Shown one piece after another: positions 1 through 5,372 of a stretch of 6,163 nt of DNA. The position numbers were made by a program, and so were the translations under genes. The notes below the pieces were generated by a model that saw only the letters and a program-made list of their open reading frames with translations, did no database searches and was not told the DNA's origin. How positions within the stretch are numbered: position 1 is the first letter of the stretch; each line of letters starts with the position of its first letter. This DNA is from Pseudomonadota bacterium (GTDB taxonomy: Bacteria > Pseudomonadota > Alphaproteobacteria > Rhizobiales > Hyphomicrobiaceae), in contig JAEYYQ010000325.1 in NCBI GenBank assembly GCA_023428365.1, forward strand, positions 1 through 6,163, in the 5' to 3' direction.

Positions 1-285
1 TAGCAGTTTTGCGGCGTCCCAGCCGACGCCAGCCAACACATTAACCGCATCACCACCATTCTCGAGCGACCAGCCGCCGGGGTTGTCGATGAACCGCGCC
101 AGCGACGATTGCATGCCTGAAACACGGCTCGAGAAAAGCCATGCAATAAAGAAGATGCCGAGCAACGATCCGAAAACCGCCGTTTCTTTCGAAAATGGGA
201 TATTTCCCTTTTCGATCGCGTCGCGAGTTTTCTTCTCGCTGGCCTCTTCGGTTTTACTGTCTTTATCGGGAGCGTCTTCAGACAT
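1..285 (-). CDS. flhB: FlhB, flagellar export-gate protein (N-terminal 95 codons; cut by window edge)
   Basis: FlhB is an inner-membrane protein of the flagellar type III export gate. Its cytoplasmic C-terminal domain switches the substrate class from rod/hook to filament proteins; that domain lies outside this window. Reading leftwards from an ATG at 283-285, the frame stays open to the edge. The start reads MSEDAPDKDSKTEEASEKKT, followed by RDAIEKGNIPFSKE. This is the FlhB family N-terminal signature (KTEEAT-KK-RDAREKG-VP-S-E). A hydrophobic stretch at residues about 36-52 (VFGSLLGIFFIAWLF) is the expected first membrane segment. The gene is last of the visible minus-strand run, 16 bp after the fliG stop, and GAAGGG directly after that stop is a plausible ribosome site. 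Paralogous type III secretion export proteins of the YscU/SpaS family share this N-terminus, but the flagellar neighbours settle the identity. Confidence 0.93.
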   Translation of the reverse strand, partial: MSEDAPDKDSKTEEASEKKTRDAIEKGNIPFSKETAVFGSLLGIFFIAWLFSSRVSGMQSSLARFIDNPGGWSLENGGDAVNVLAGVGWDAAKLL

Positions 286-295
286 GGAAGGTCAA

Positions 296-301
296 CCCTT
301 C
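296..301 (-). promoter_or_regulatory. Ribosome binding site of flhB
   Basis: The minus strand reads GAAGGG immediately after the fliG TAA, with 10 nt before the flhB ATG. It fits a Shine-Dalgarno site and leaves no room for a separate promoter, so flhB is probably cotranscribed with fliG. Confidence 0.55.
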
Positions 302-1336
302 TTAAGCTGCCTGATTTTCGTCCGTTGACGGTAGCTCAACCTGTCCCTGCGCCACCAATCTCAGAACCAGATCGACAATCGCCCGCCGGGCTTCGGCGGT
401 ATCCTTTGCGGGAGCCTCGCGACCTGGCTGCAGCTCCGCCTCAACCATGCGACGGGCACGAGCACCAAGCACACCCAGCACAACCGCCTGGAAGGACGGA
501 TCGGTGCCGTGAAGTGACGTGACCAGCTGATCGACAGGCACCTGATTGAGCACCGTGCCCAGCGACCGCTGCGACAGCAGATACAAATCCTCGAACGTAA
601 ACAGCATGCTCCGAAGCATCCGCACGTCGGCTGGACGAACCTCGGCCAGAAGCCGCAAAGCATCATCCGATTGCGACTTGTCGAGACGGTTCAGAATGTC
701 GGCGATCCCCGTATGCGGCCCGACAGCCGACGACGACAGCGCAATCAGATCCTCTTTGAGCGCCAGCTCGAGCGCTTCCAATGCGTCATCCGCGATGCTT
801 TTGATGCTAAGCATCCGCCACAACAGCATGTTGCGGAAGTCTGGCGCCAGCGAACCGAGGATGCGAGCCGACGTCGCCGAATCAATCCGCGAAAGGATGG
901 TGGCCGCCAGCTGCGGATGCTCACCGACGAGATAATCACGCAGCGAATCGTCCTTAAGACGCGAAAATCCGACCCAAACCGGCTCACCTTCGGGAGGAAG
1001 AGGAGTCTCACCGCGATCTTCGAGCATCGCCGCGATCTCATCTTCACTCATGAGATCCGACAGCAGCCCCCTGACCTCACTGGCGGTTCCAACGAAGTTG
1101 ACACCGCCGGAAAATGTTTTGGCGAAATCCTCGACAAGCACGGCCAAGTCGCCGGGAGAAACCGAAGGCAGCTCGTTTGCAACGCTGGCGATTTGACGAA
1201 TTTCGTCGGGCCCAAAACGCTTCAGCAGGCGCGCAGCTTTCGGCCGGCCAAGCGTCAACAGCAGCACGGCAACCTTCTCCGCACCCGTCAACTTGCCCGC
1301 ATCCGGCTCGGCCCGAACCTGCGACTTGCTCGTCAT
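302..1336 (-). CDS. fliG: FliG, flagellar motor switch/rotor protein
   Basis: FliG sits on the cytoplasmic face of the MS ring (FliF), binds FliM in the C ring, and is pushed by MotA to produce torque. The product is 344 aa, normal for the family (about 330-350). The N-terminal FliF-binding domain (about 15-100) begins LTGAEKVAVLLLTLG. The middle domain carries the EHPQ motif at residues 139-142 (EHPQLAATIL), which binds FliM. The C-terminal torque domain includes FTFEDLYLLSQRSL (about 247-259) and a conserved ending VDLVLRLVAQGQVEL. Aligned by eye to E. coli FliG as I remember it, the torque helix has R293 for R281, A300 and E301 for D288 and D289, and H276 for K264, so the charge pattern is only partly kept. 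The gene starts 45 bp after fliN. GGGGAG lies 21 nt before the ATG, too far for a good ribosome site, and no other in-frame start fits, so translation may be weak or coupled to fliN. Confidence 0.96.
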   Translation of the reverse strand: MTSKSQVRAEPDAGKLTGAEKVAVLLLTLGRPKAARLLKRFGPDEIRQIASVANELPSVSPGDLAVLVEDFAKTFSGGVNFVGTASEVRGLLSDLMSEDEIAAMLEDRGETPLPPEGEPVWVGFSRLKDDSLRDYLVGEHPQLAATILSRIDSATSARILGSLAPDFRNMLLWRMLSIKSIADDALEALELALKEDLIALSSSAVGPHTGIADILNRLDKSQSDDALRLLAEVRPADVRMLRSMLFTFEDLYLLSQRSLGTVLNQVPVDQLVTSLHGTDPSFQAVVLGVLGARARRMVEAELQPGREAPAKDTAEARRAIVDLVLRLVAQGQVELPSTDENQAA

Positions 1337-1381
1337 GGCACTCGCGATTGACTTCGTCTCCCCTGCGAGACCAACAGACGT

Positions 1382-1786
1382 TTATGACTTCGGCGCCGTA
1401 ACGACTTCGGTCAGCGCTATGCCGAATCGCGAGGAGCCTTCCTCCATAACAACAACATCGCCCCGGGCGACAACCCGGCCATTCACAACGACATCCACGG
1501 GCTCGCCGACCCTGCGGTCAAGTGGAATGACCGCACCACGTCCCAACTTCGCCAACCCGGACACCGGCATCGTCGCCGAGCCGAGAACAATCTGCACGGA
1601 AACAGGAATCCGCATGATCATCTCAAGATTGCGCCCAAGCGGCGAGCCCGCACCAGCGCCATCCGATGACCCAGGAGCCTGGGCAGGACCTAGAGCTTCT
1701 GCAAGCTCCTCCTGTGTCGGGGTGAGCTCGGCAGCAAACTCTTGAAGCAATGTATCCTGCTTCGCGGCGGTCGTGCTTTGCGACAT
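1382..1786 (-). CDS. fliN: FliN, C-ring motor switch protein
   Basis: FliN forms the lower C ring with FliM, takes part in CW/CCW switching and helps dock FliH-FliI for export. From the ATG at 1784-1786 the protein is 134 aa, close to the 137 aa of E. coli FliN. Residues about 53-129 form the SpoA (surface presentation of antigens) domain: LEMIMRIPVSVQIVLGS, then GAVIPLDRRVGEPVDVVVNG, then VVARGDVVVMEEGSSRFGIAL. These match the family pattern IPV-V-LG, L-GEP-D--VNG and A-GEVVV-----G-RI. The first 50 residues are an Ala/Gly/Pro-rich, weakly conserved linker, usual for FliN. The frame extends 17 codons upstream to a TTG at 1835-1837. I prefer the ATG because GGGGGA lies about 8-9 nt before it and the added segment looks unconserved. 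The gene lies between fliM and fliG in the usual switch-operon order. Confidence 0.93.
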   Translation of the reverse strand: MSQSTTAAKQDTLLQEFAAELTPTQEELAEALGPAQAPGSSDGAGAGSPLGRNLEMIMRIPVSVQIVLGSATMPVSGLAKLGRGAVIPLDRRVGEPVDVVVNGRVVARGDVVVMEEGSSRFGIALTEVVTAPKS

Positions 1787-1795
1787 ATCTTTTTT

Positions 1796-1800
1796 CCCCC
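1796..1800 (-). promoter_or_regulatory. Ribosome binding site deciding the fliN start
   Basis: The minus strand reads GGGGGAAAAAAGATATG, giving a G-rich site 9 nt before the ATG at 1784-1786. This favours that ATG over the upstream TTG at 1835-1837, which has only GAGG four nt before it. Confidence 0.45.
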
Positions 1801-1870
1801 GGGATCTTTCTCGAGCTTCATCGTCTATCGAAGCCAACCGGCCTCACGTCCTCAATTGCCGCCTGCCGCA

Positions 1871-2809
1871 TTAGCCAGACAGGAGGCCGTGCATGAACTC
1901 CTGGTCCTGATCGATGAAGTCGTCCACCCTCAGCGTATAGGCTCCGTTCGACTTACCGATCTCACACCACAGCAACGCCTCACCGTTGCATTCCACGCGG
2001 ATGCGACTGCGCGGCGTGGCATCCAGCTCCAGAACCTGACCGACCTTCAACGCGGAGATATCACCGAGCGTCTGCATCTGCTCATCAAGCACTGCGCGCA
2101 GCACGACACGGGTCCGGGTAATCTCGCTTTGGATTTGCCGGCTCCAGCGCGGATCTGACCGCGGGGTCTCCGCGGTTGGCGCGCGCGCCAACGCCGGCCG
2201 CAGCGCCGTCAACAAAATGTTTGGAAATGCGACCAGAAAATCGCCACCGTGATCAGCGATGTCGATGCGCAGACGGGCAATCGCGACAGGCGCGGCAGGG
2301 CCGCCGAGCAATCCCAGATCGAGCCGCTCCTGATGCTCAACGACGGAAAACGCGCTTTGAGCCAGCGCCGCGAAGCCGGTCTCCAAGGCTTTGCCGATAC
2401 GCGCAATCAGTGTTCGCCCCACCCGCATTTCCATGCGCGACAGCGGGCGAACCTCATCGAAGGCGGCCTGCGAGCCGTCGCCACCAAGCACCATATCGAT
2501 GTAGGCATAAACAAGATCGCGCTCTATCCGCACGAGAAGATGCGAATCCCACTCGGCGGCGTACAGCAACTCGACAATGCTTGCGCCCGGTTCCGCATCC
2601 AGCAATTGCGAGACCGTGCCGTTTCCGATGGCAATCAGAGATATTTGCGGGACCAGCGCCGAAACTTCCCGCAATTGCTCTGCGCCCGCCTCAGCCGAAC
2701 GCTCCAAAGCAACGGGAAACATGGGAAGGCGCTCTGAGACCGCCATCTCCCCACCGAGGATCGCGGTGATCGCATCGCGCTGAACTCTTTCCTGAGCGGC
2801 TACCGTCAT
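1871..2809 (-). CDS. fliM: FliM, C-ring motor switch protein
   Basis: FliM links FliG to FliN in the C ring and receives phospho-CheY to change motor direction. The product is 312 aa, within the family range (about 310-335). The middle domain (about 45-215) holds DMVLGGDG at 105-112, the conserved GGxG loop that contacts the FliG EHPQ motif, followed by RPLSRMEMRVGRTLIARIGKAL. The C-terminal SpoA domain (about 225-305) holds TRVVLRAVLDEQMQTLGDI, LKVGQVLELD and GEALLWCEIG, and pairs with FliN. The N-terminus reads ERVQRDAITAILGGE where most FliM proteins carry LSQ-EIDALL-G, so the CheY-binding segment is recognisable in spacing but strongly diverged. It starts 6 bp after the motA stop. AAGGAGG inside the motA tail is its likely ribosome site, so the two genes are probably translationally coupled. 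Confidence 0.95.
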   Translation of the reverse strand: MTVAAQERVQRDAITAILGGEMAVSERLPMFPVALERSAEAGAEQLREVSALVPQISLIAIGNGTVSQLLDAEPGASIVELLYAAEWDSHLLVRIERDLVYAYIDMVLGGDGSQAAFDEVRPLSRMEMRVGRTLIARIGKALETGFAALAQSAFSVVEHQERLDLGLLGGPAAPVAIARLRIDIADHGGDFLVAFPNILLTALRPALARAPTAETPRSDPRWSRQIQSEITRTRVVLRAVLDEQMQTLGDISALKVGQVLELDATPRSRIRVECNGEALLWCEIGKSNGAYTLRVDDFIDQDQEFMHGLLSG

Positions 2810-2815
2810 GCCGGA

Positions 2816-3709
2816 CTATGCAGCCTCCTTGCGTACCGCATCGTCAGATCCGGCAGCACCGGTCGACATTGCGGCCTGCTCGACCTCGTCGATCGTCGGC
2901 CGCTCATAAGCCGAAATCGTCTTGCGGCCATGCTCCAGCGCGACTTGCGGCATAGCTCCGTTCATGAAAGCCAGCAGCGTCTGCTTGACGATGATGTAGA
3001 GCCGCATCTTCTTCTCGCGCACCTGCTTCAGCTTGGCCGCCACCGGCGACACAACAGCATATGAGAAAAAGATACCCGCGAACGTGCCGACCAGCGCGGC
3101 ACCGATTAGCGCGCCCAACACTTCCGGCGCCTGATCGAGCGCGCCCATCGCCTTGATCACACCCAGCACCGCCGCCACGATCCCGAGCGCAGGCAGCGCC
3201 TCCGACACCGTAACCAGCGCTTGTTGCGCCTTCATCGTGTCATGCCGGACCGTCTCGATCTCTTCGTCCATCAGAGATTCGATCTCATGAGGCCGCGCAT
3301 TGCCCATCAGGATCAGGCGGCAATAATCGCTGATGAATGTCGTCAATGCGGGATTTGCAAGAACCGCAGGATAACGCTGAAACAGCGCAGACTCCGCGGG
3401 ATTCTCGATGTGCGCCTCAACGTCATTGCGATTCGGCCCACGCAATTCGCGCATCAGCGCGTGCAGCACACCGAGAATATCCAGATATTCACGCGACGTC
3501 GGCACCGCATTCTTGAATGCCTCACCGATGCCTTTGCCGCAGTCCTTGATCGTCTTCATCGGATTGGCGACGACGAACGTGCCCAGGGCGGCACCACAGA
3601 TGATCACATATTCCCATGGCTGCCAGATCACGCCGACATGACCGCCCATGGCCATGAAGCCACCAAGCATACAGGCAAGCGTGATCACAAGGCCGATGAC
3701 GATAGTCAC
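2816..3709 (-). CDS. motA: MotA, flagellar stator proton-channel subunit
   Basis: MotA assembles with MotB into the inner-membrane stator that couples ion flow to rotation by pushing on FliG. From a GTG at 3707-3709 the protein is 297 aa (E. coli 295) and begins [20 protein letters not shown]. That is membrane segment 1; segment 2 is about 33-49, and segments 3-4 are about 167-190 and 198-221. With this start, residues important in E. coli fall at the same numbers: R90 and E98 in the cytoplasmic loop (facing FliG), P173 (EALPALG) and P222 (VVSPVA). This is strong support for the GTG. GGGGG lies 9 nt upstream. The frame stays open to a GTG at 3793, but the extra 28 residues are not MotA-like and would cover the CtrA-like box. 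The next gene is fliM rather than motB, so the partner must be encoded elsewhere. That is usual in rhizobia, where motB lies with motC (known for the group, not seen here). Confidence 0.95.
   Translation of the reverse strand: MTIVIGLVITLACMLGGFMAMGGHVGVIWQPWEYVIICGAALGTFVVANPMKTIKDCGKGIGEAFKNAVPTSREYLDILGVLHALMRELRGPNRNDVEAHIENPAESALFQRYPAVLANPALTTFISDYCRLILMGNARPHEIESLMDEEIETVRHDTMKAQQALVTVSEALPALGIVAAVLGVIKAMGALDQAPEVLGALIGAALVGTFAGIFFSYAVVSPVAAKLKQVREKKMRLYIIVKQTLLAFMNGAMPQVALEHGRKTISAYERPTIDEVEQAAMSTGAAGSDDAVRKEAA
2824..2830 (-). promoter_or_regulatory. Ribosome binding site of fliM inside the motA 3' end
   Basis: The minus strand reads AAGGAGG within the last motA codons (Lys-Glu just before Ala-Ala-stop). 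It is the best anti-16S match noticed in the window, though the 14-nt spacing to the fliM ATG at 2809 is longer than the usual 5-10. Ribosomes finishing motA would sit over it. Confidence 0.55.
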
Positions 3710-3718
3710 AAGACAGAA

Positions 3719-3723
3719 CCCCC
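3719..3723 (-). promoter_or_regulatory. Ribosome binding site deciding the motA start
   Basis: The minus strand reads TGGGGGTTCTGTCTTGTG, a G-rich site 9 nt before the GTG at 3709. It supports that GTG as the true motA start rather than the upstream GTG at 3793. Confidence 0.5.
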
Positions 3724-3735
3724 AGTTTGCACCCC

Positions 3736-3750
3736 TTAATGATGTGTTAA
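3736..3750. promoter_or_regulatory. Putative CtrA binding box (TTAA-N7-TTAA)
   Basis: The plus strand reads TTAATGATGTGTTAA, two TTAA half-sites separated by exactly 7 bp. This is the core of the CtrA consensus TTAA-N7-TTAAC known from Caulobacter and other alphaproteobacteria, where CtrA controls early flagellar genes. The box centre is about 34 bp from the motA GTG and about 119 bp from the DUF1217 GTG. The second distance leaves room for CtrA to overlap a -35 and activate the rightward run. For motA the box is so close to the start that it would fit repression or a nearly leaderless transcript. The direction of action is inference. Confidence 0.6.
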
Positions 3751-3814
3751 ACGCCCCGAGCCTTGCGCGAGCCTGTTTCGGCGGCCAGCGCACGACTTAA
3801 ACAGCTTCGGGTAA

Positions 3815-3826
3815 GGCGGATCCGCC
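3815..3826. repeat. Perfect 12-bp palindrome GGCGGATCCGCC
   Basis: This uninterrupted palindrome lies in the intergenic region, 35 bp before the DUF1217 start codon. It could be an operator for a dimeric regulator, or form a small hairpin (GGCG/CGCC stem, GATC loop) in the 5' leader of the rightward transcript. Chance is also possible in G+C-rich DNA. Confidence 0.35.
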
Positions 3827-3848
3827 ACTGTCCAGCACAGCTGTTCTC

Positions 3849-3853
3849 GGGAG
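3849..3853 (+). promoter_or_regulatory. Ribosome binding site deciding the DUF1217 start
   Basis: GGGAG lies 8 nt before the GTG at 3862, while no comparable site was noted for the longer reading from 3763. It supports the GTG as the start. Confidence 0.5.
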
Positions 3854-3861
3854 AAGCGCAC

Positions 3862-4644
3862 GTGCTGACCACTGACCTCAGTTACAGGATGATTACGAAG
3901 GACCTCGACCGGTCGATCGCAACGACTGCGAAGCAGCCTATGGTCGCGCGCGAGACTGAGTACTACCTGAAGAACATCGGCAACGTGAAATCGATCGACG
4001 ATTTTCTCGGCGACAATCGCATTTTCAAGTACGCCATGAAGGCGTTCGGCCTGAGCGACATGGATTATGCCAAGGCCTTCATGCGCAAAGCTCTGACCGA
4101 GGGCGTCAGCGACAAAAACAGTTTCGTCAACAAGCTTTCGGACACGCGCTACAAGGAATTTGTCGAGACATTCAATTTCGCAGCGCATGGCGACTCCACC
4201 ACGGCCTTCGGACGCACGCAGCAAGGCACCGTCGATCGCTACATGCGCCAGACGCTGGAGGAGAACGCTGGAAGCCAGAATGAGGGTGTACGGCTCGCCC
4301 TCTACTTCTCACGTAAGGCTGCTGACATCGACAACATCTACGAAATACTCGGCGATCGCGCGTTGGCCAAGGTTGTGCAGACAGCACTTGGCCTTCCGGA
4401 CGCCGCGATGACAGGAGAAATCGATAAGCTAGCGGCGACGATCTCCAAGCGTGTCAAGCTCGAGGACTTCGAGGACCCGGCGAAAGTCGAGAAGTTCATC
4501 CAGCGCTTCACCACACTCTGGGAAATCTCCAATCCAAGCACGCCGCAGATGCCGGCCAGCCTGCTCATCAATCAACCACGGCAGATCGGCCTCGGCATCG
4601 ATGTCCTGACCAGCCTGCAGAAACTCAAGATCAGAGGCATTTGA
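3862..4644 (+). CDS. DUF1217 flagellar-cluster protein (orf38-like), function unknown
   Basis: This 260-aa protein starts at a GTG (3862) and reads MLTTDLSYRMITKDLDRSIA. It resembles the DUF1217 proteins found in flagellar clusters of Hyphomicrobiales, which start in the same way and contain QPMVARETEYYLKNI and YAMKAFGLSDMDYAKAFMRK (here about 25-39 and 57-76). It is soluble-looking and helix-rich, with no signal peptide or membrane segment. Two segments look duplicated: about 46-106 (FLGDNRIF, AFGLSD, LSDTRYKEFVETFNF) and about 160-221 (ILGDRALA, ALGLPD, FEDPAKVEKFIQRFTTLW). This agrees with my recollection that some family members carry several copies of the domain. The gene heads the rightward run and its TGA touches the flgF ATG, suggesting a role in rod or export assembly; that role is guilt by association only. 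The frame is open back to an ATG at 3763, but the extra 33 residues look unconserved and cross the palindromes. Confidence 0.82.
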   Translation: MLTTDLSYRMITKDLDRSIATTAKQPMVARETEYYLKNIGNVKSIDDFLGDNRIFKYAMKAFGLSDMDYAKAFMRKALTEGVSDKNSFVNKLSDTRYKEFVETFNFAAHGDSTTAFGRTQQGTVDRYMRQTLEENAGSQNEGVRLALYFSRKAADIDNIYEILGDRALAKVVQTALGLPDAAMTGEIDKLAATISKRVKLEDFEDPAKVEKFIQRFTTLWEISNPSTPQMPASLLINQPRQIGLGIDVLTSLQKLKIRGI

Positions 4645-5370
4645 ATGCAGTCAGGCCTTTACGTTTCGCTGTCAGGCCAGCTTGCGTTGCAGCGGCGGAT
4701 GGAAACCATCGCCGACAACGTCGCGAACGCGAGCACCGTGGGTTTCCGCGCGGAGCAGGTGCGCTTCGAAACGATGCTCTCGCAAGCTTCGCTTGATCCG
4801 GTATCCTTTGTCACTCAGGGGAAAACGCATCTGTCACGCAACAGCGGTGAGCTCGTCCGCACCGACAACCAGCTCGACGTTGCTGTCGAAGGCGATGCCT
4901 GGCTCGCCATCGCCACGCCGGGAGGCCAAGTCTACACCCGCGACGGCCGCATGCGAATGACCGAGGACGGAGAGCTGCGCACGCTGAACGGTCATGCCAT
5001 TCTCGACGTCGGCGGCGCTGCCGTGATGGTCGACCCGAATGCCGGCCCGCCCAATATCGCCCGCGATGGCACCATCACACAGGGGGGCAGGCAGGTCGGT
5101 GTGCTGGGCCTGTTCCAGATCGATGAGCGGGCCGCGCTGAGACGTTATGAAAACTCCGGCGTCATCCCGGATCAGGCTGCGACACCCCTGCTTGATTTCA
5201 CGCGTGCTGGCGTTTCGCAGGGATACGTTGAGCGCGCCAACGTCAATCCAGTGCACGAGATGTCGACGCTGATCATGGTATCGCGCGCCTTCGAAGCGAT
5301 GTCGAATGCTCTCAGTGAGTCCGATACGACGATGAAAGAAGCCGTCAAAACACTTGGCGCGACCTCGTGA
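4645..5370 (+). CDS. flgF: FlgF, flagellar basal-body proximal rod protein
   Basis: FlgF is a rod subunit exported through the flagellar type III apparatus to build the shaft that crosses the periplasm. The product is 241 aa, typical for FlgF and shorter than the distal rod protein FlgG (about 262). Residues 22-36 (IADNVANASTVGFRA) are the N-terminal rod/hook signature (NVANAST-GFR). YTRDGRMRMTEDGELRTLNG (97-116) is the central motif shared by FlgE/F/G. The C-terminal helix has ANVNPVHEMSTLIMVSRAFEAM (198-219), the conserved amphipathic assembly region. No cleavable signal peptide is expected or seen. The ATG follows the upstream TGA with no gap, and AGAGG 7 nt before it serves as ribosome site. 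FlgG is the main alternative, but length and position directly before fliI favour FlgF. Confidence 0.93.
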   Translation: MQSGLYVSLSGQLALQRRMETIADNVANASTVGFRAEQVRFETMLSQASLDPVSFVTQGKTHLSRNSGELVRTDNQLDVAVEGDAWLAIATPGGQVYTRDGRMRMTEDGELRTLNGHAILDVGGAAVMVDPNAGPPNIARDGTITQGGRQVGVLGLFQIDERAALRRYENSGVIPDQAATPLLDFTRAGVSQGYVERANVNPVHEMSTLIMVSRAFEAMSNALSESDTTMKEAVKTLGATS

Positions 5371-5372
5371 GC

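Larger units (their letters stand above)
3710..3861. promoter_or_regulatory. Divergent intergenic region between motA and the DUF1217 gene
   Basis: These 152 bp separate the two start codons and must hold the promoters for both runs unless transcripts enter from further away. They contain a TTAA-N7-TTAA box (3736-3750), a lone TTAA half-site (3797-3800), a perfect 12-bp palindrome (3815-3826) and a shorter one, ACAGCTGT (3837-3844). I could not make out a convincing sigma-70 -35/-10 pair, nor a sigma-54 GG-N10-GC element with the right flanking bases, on either strand. CtrA-dependent promoters often lack good -35/-10 matches, so this absence is not decisive. Confidence 0.65.

Noticed and set aside
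83..328. 81-codon plus-strand frame at the left end.
   Set aside because: It lies opposite the flhB N-terminus, which has a clear family signature and reads off the edge.
671..1351. 226-codon plus-strand open frame antisense to fliG.
   Set aside because: It lies almost wholly opposite fliG, has Arg/Gln-rich composition typical of reverse-strand reading of G+C-rich genes, and resembles no family I recognise.
1742..2769. Plus-strand open frames (138, 197 and 162 codons) opposite fliM and the fliM-fliN gap.
   Set aside because: They mirror the fully supported fliM gene. Their products are Arg/Ala/Pro-rich with no domain signature.
3221..3739. 172-codon plus-strand frame opposite motA.
   Set aside because: Antisense to a MotA whose key residues are all present; the product is His/Arg-rich and unrecognisable.
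3758..3774. Short direct repeat GAGCCT-N5-GAGCCT with 11-bp spacing in the intergenic region.
   Set aside because: Six bases repeated once is within chance for this composition, though the one-helical-turn spacing is why it was noted.
3905..3916. Perfect palindrome TCGACCGGTCGA.
   Set aside because: It lies inside the DUF1217 coding sequence (Leu-Asp-Arg-Ser) and is easily explained by G+C-rich codon use.
3736..4224. 162-codon minus-strand frame crossing the intergenic region and the 5' part of the DUF1217 gene.
   Set aside because: It overlaps a better supported gene on the other strand and the shared promoter region, and has no family resemblance.
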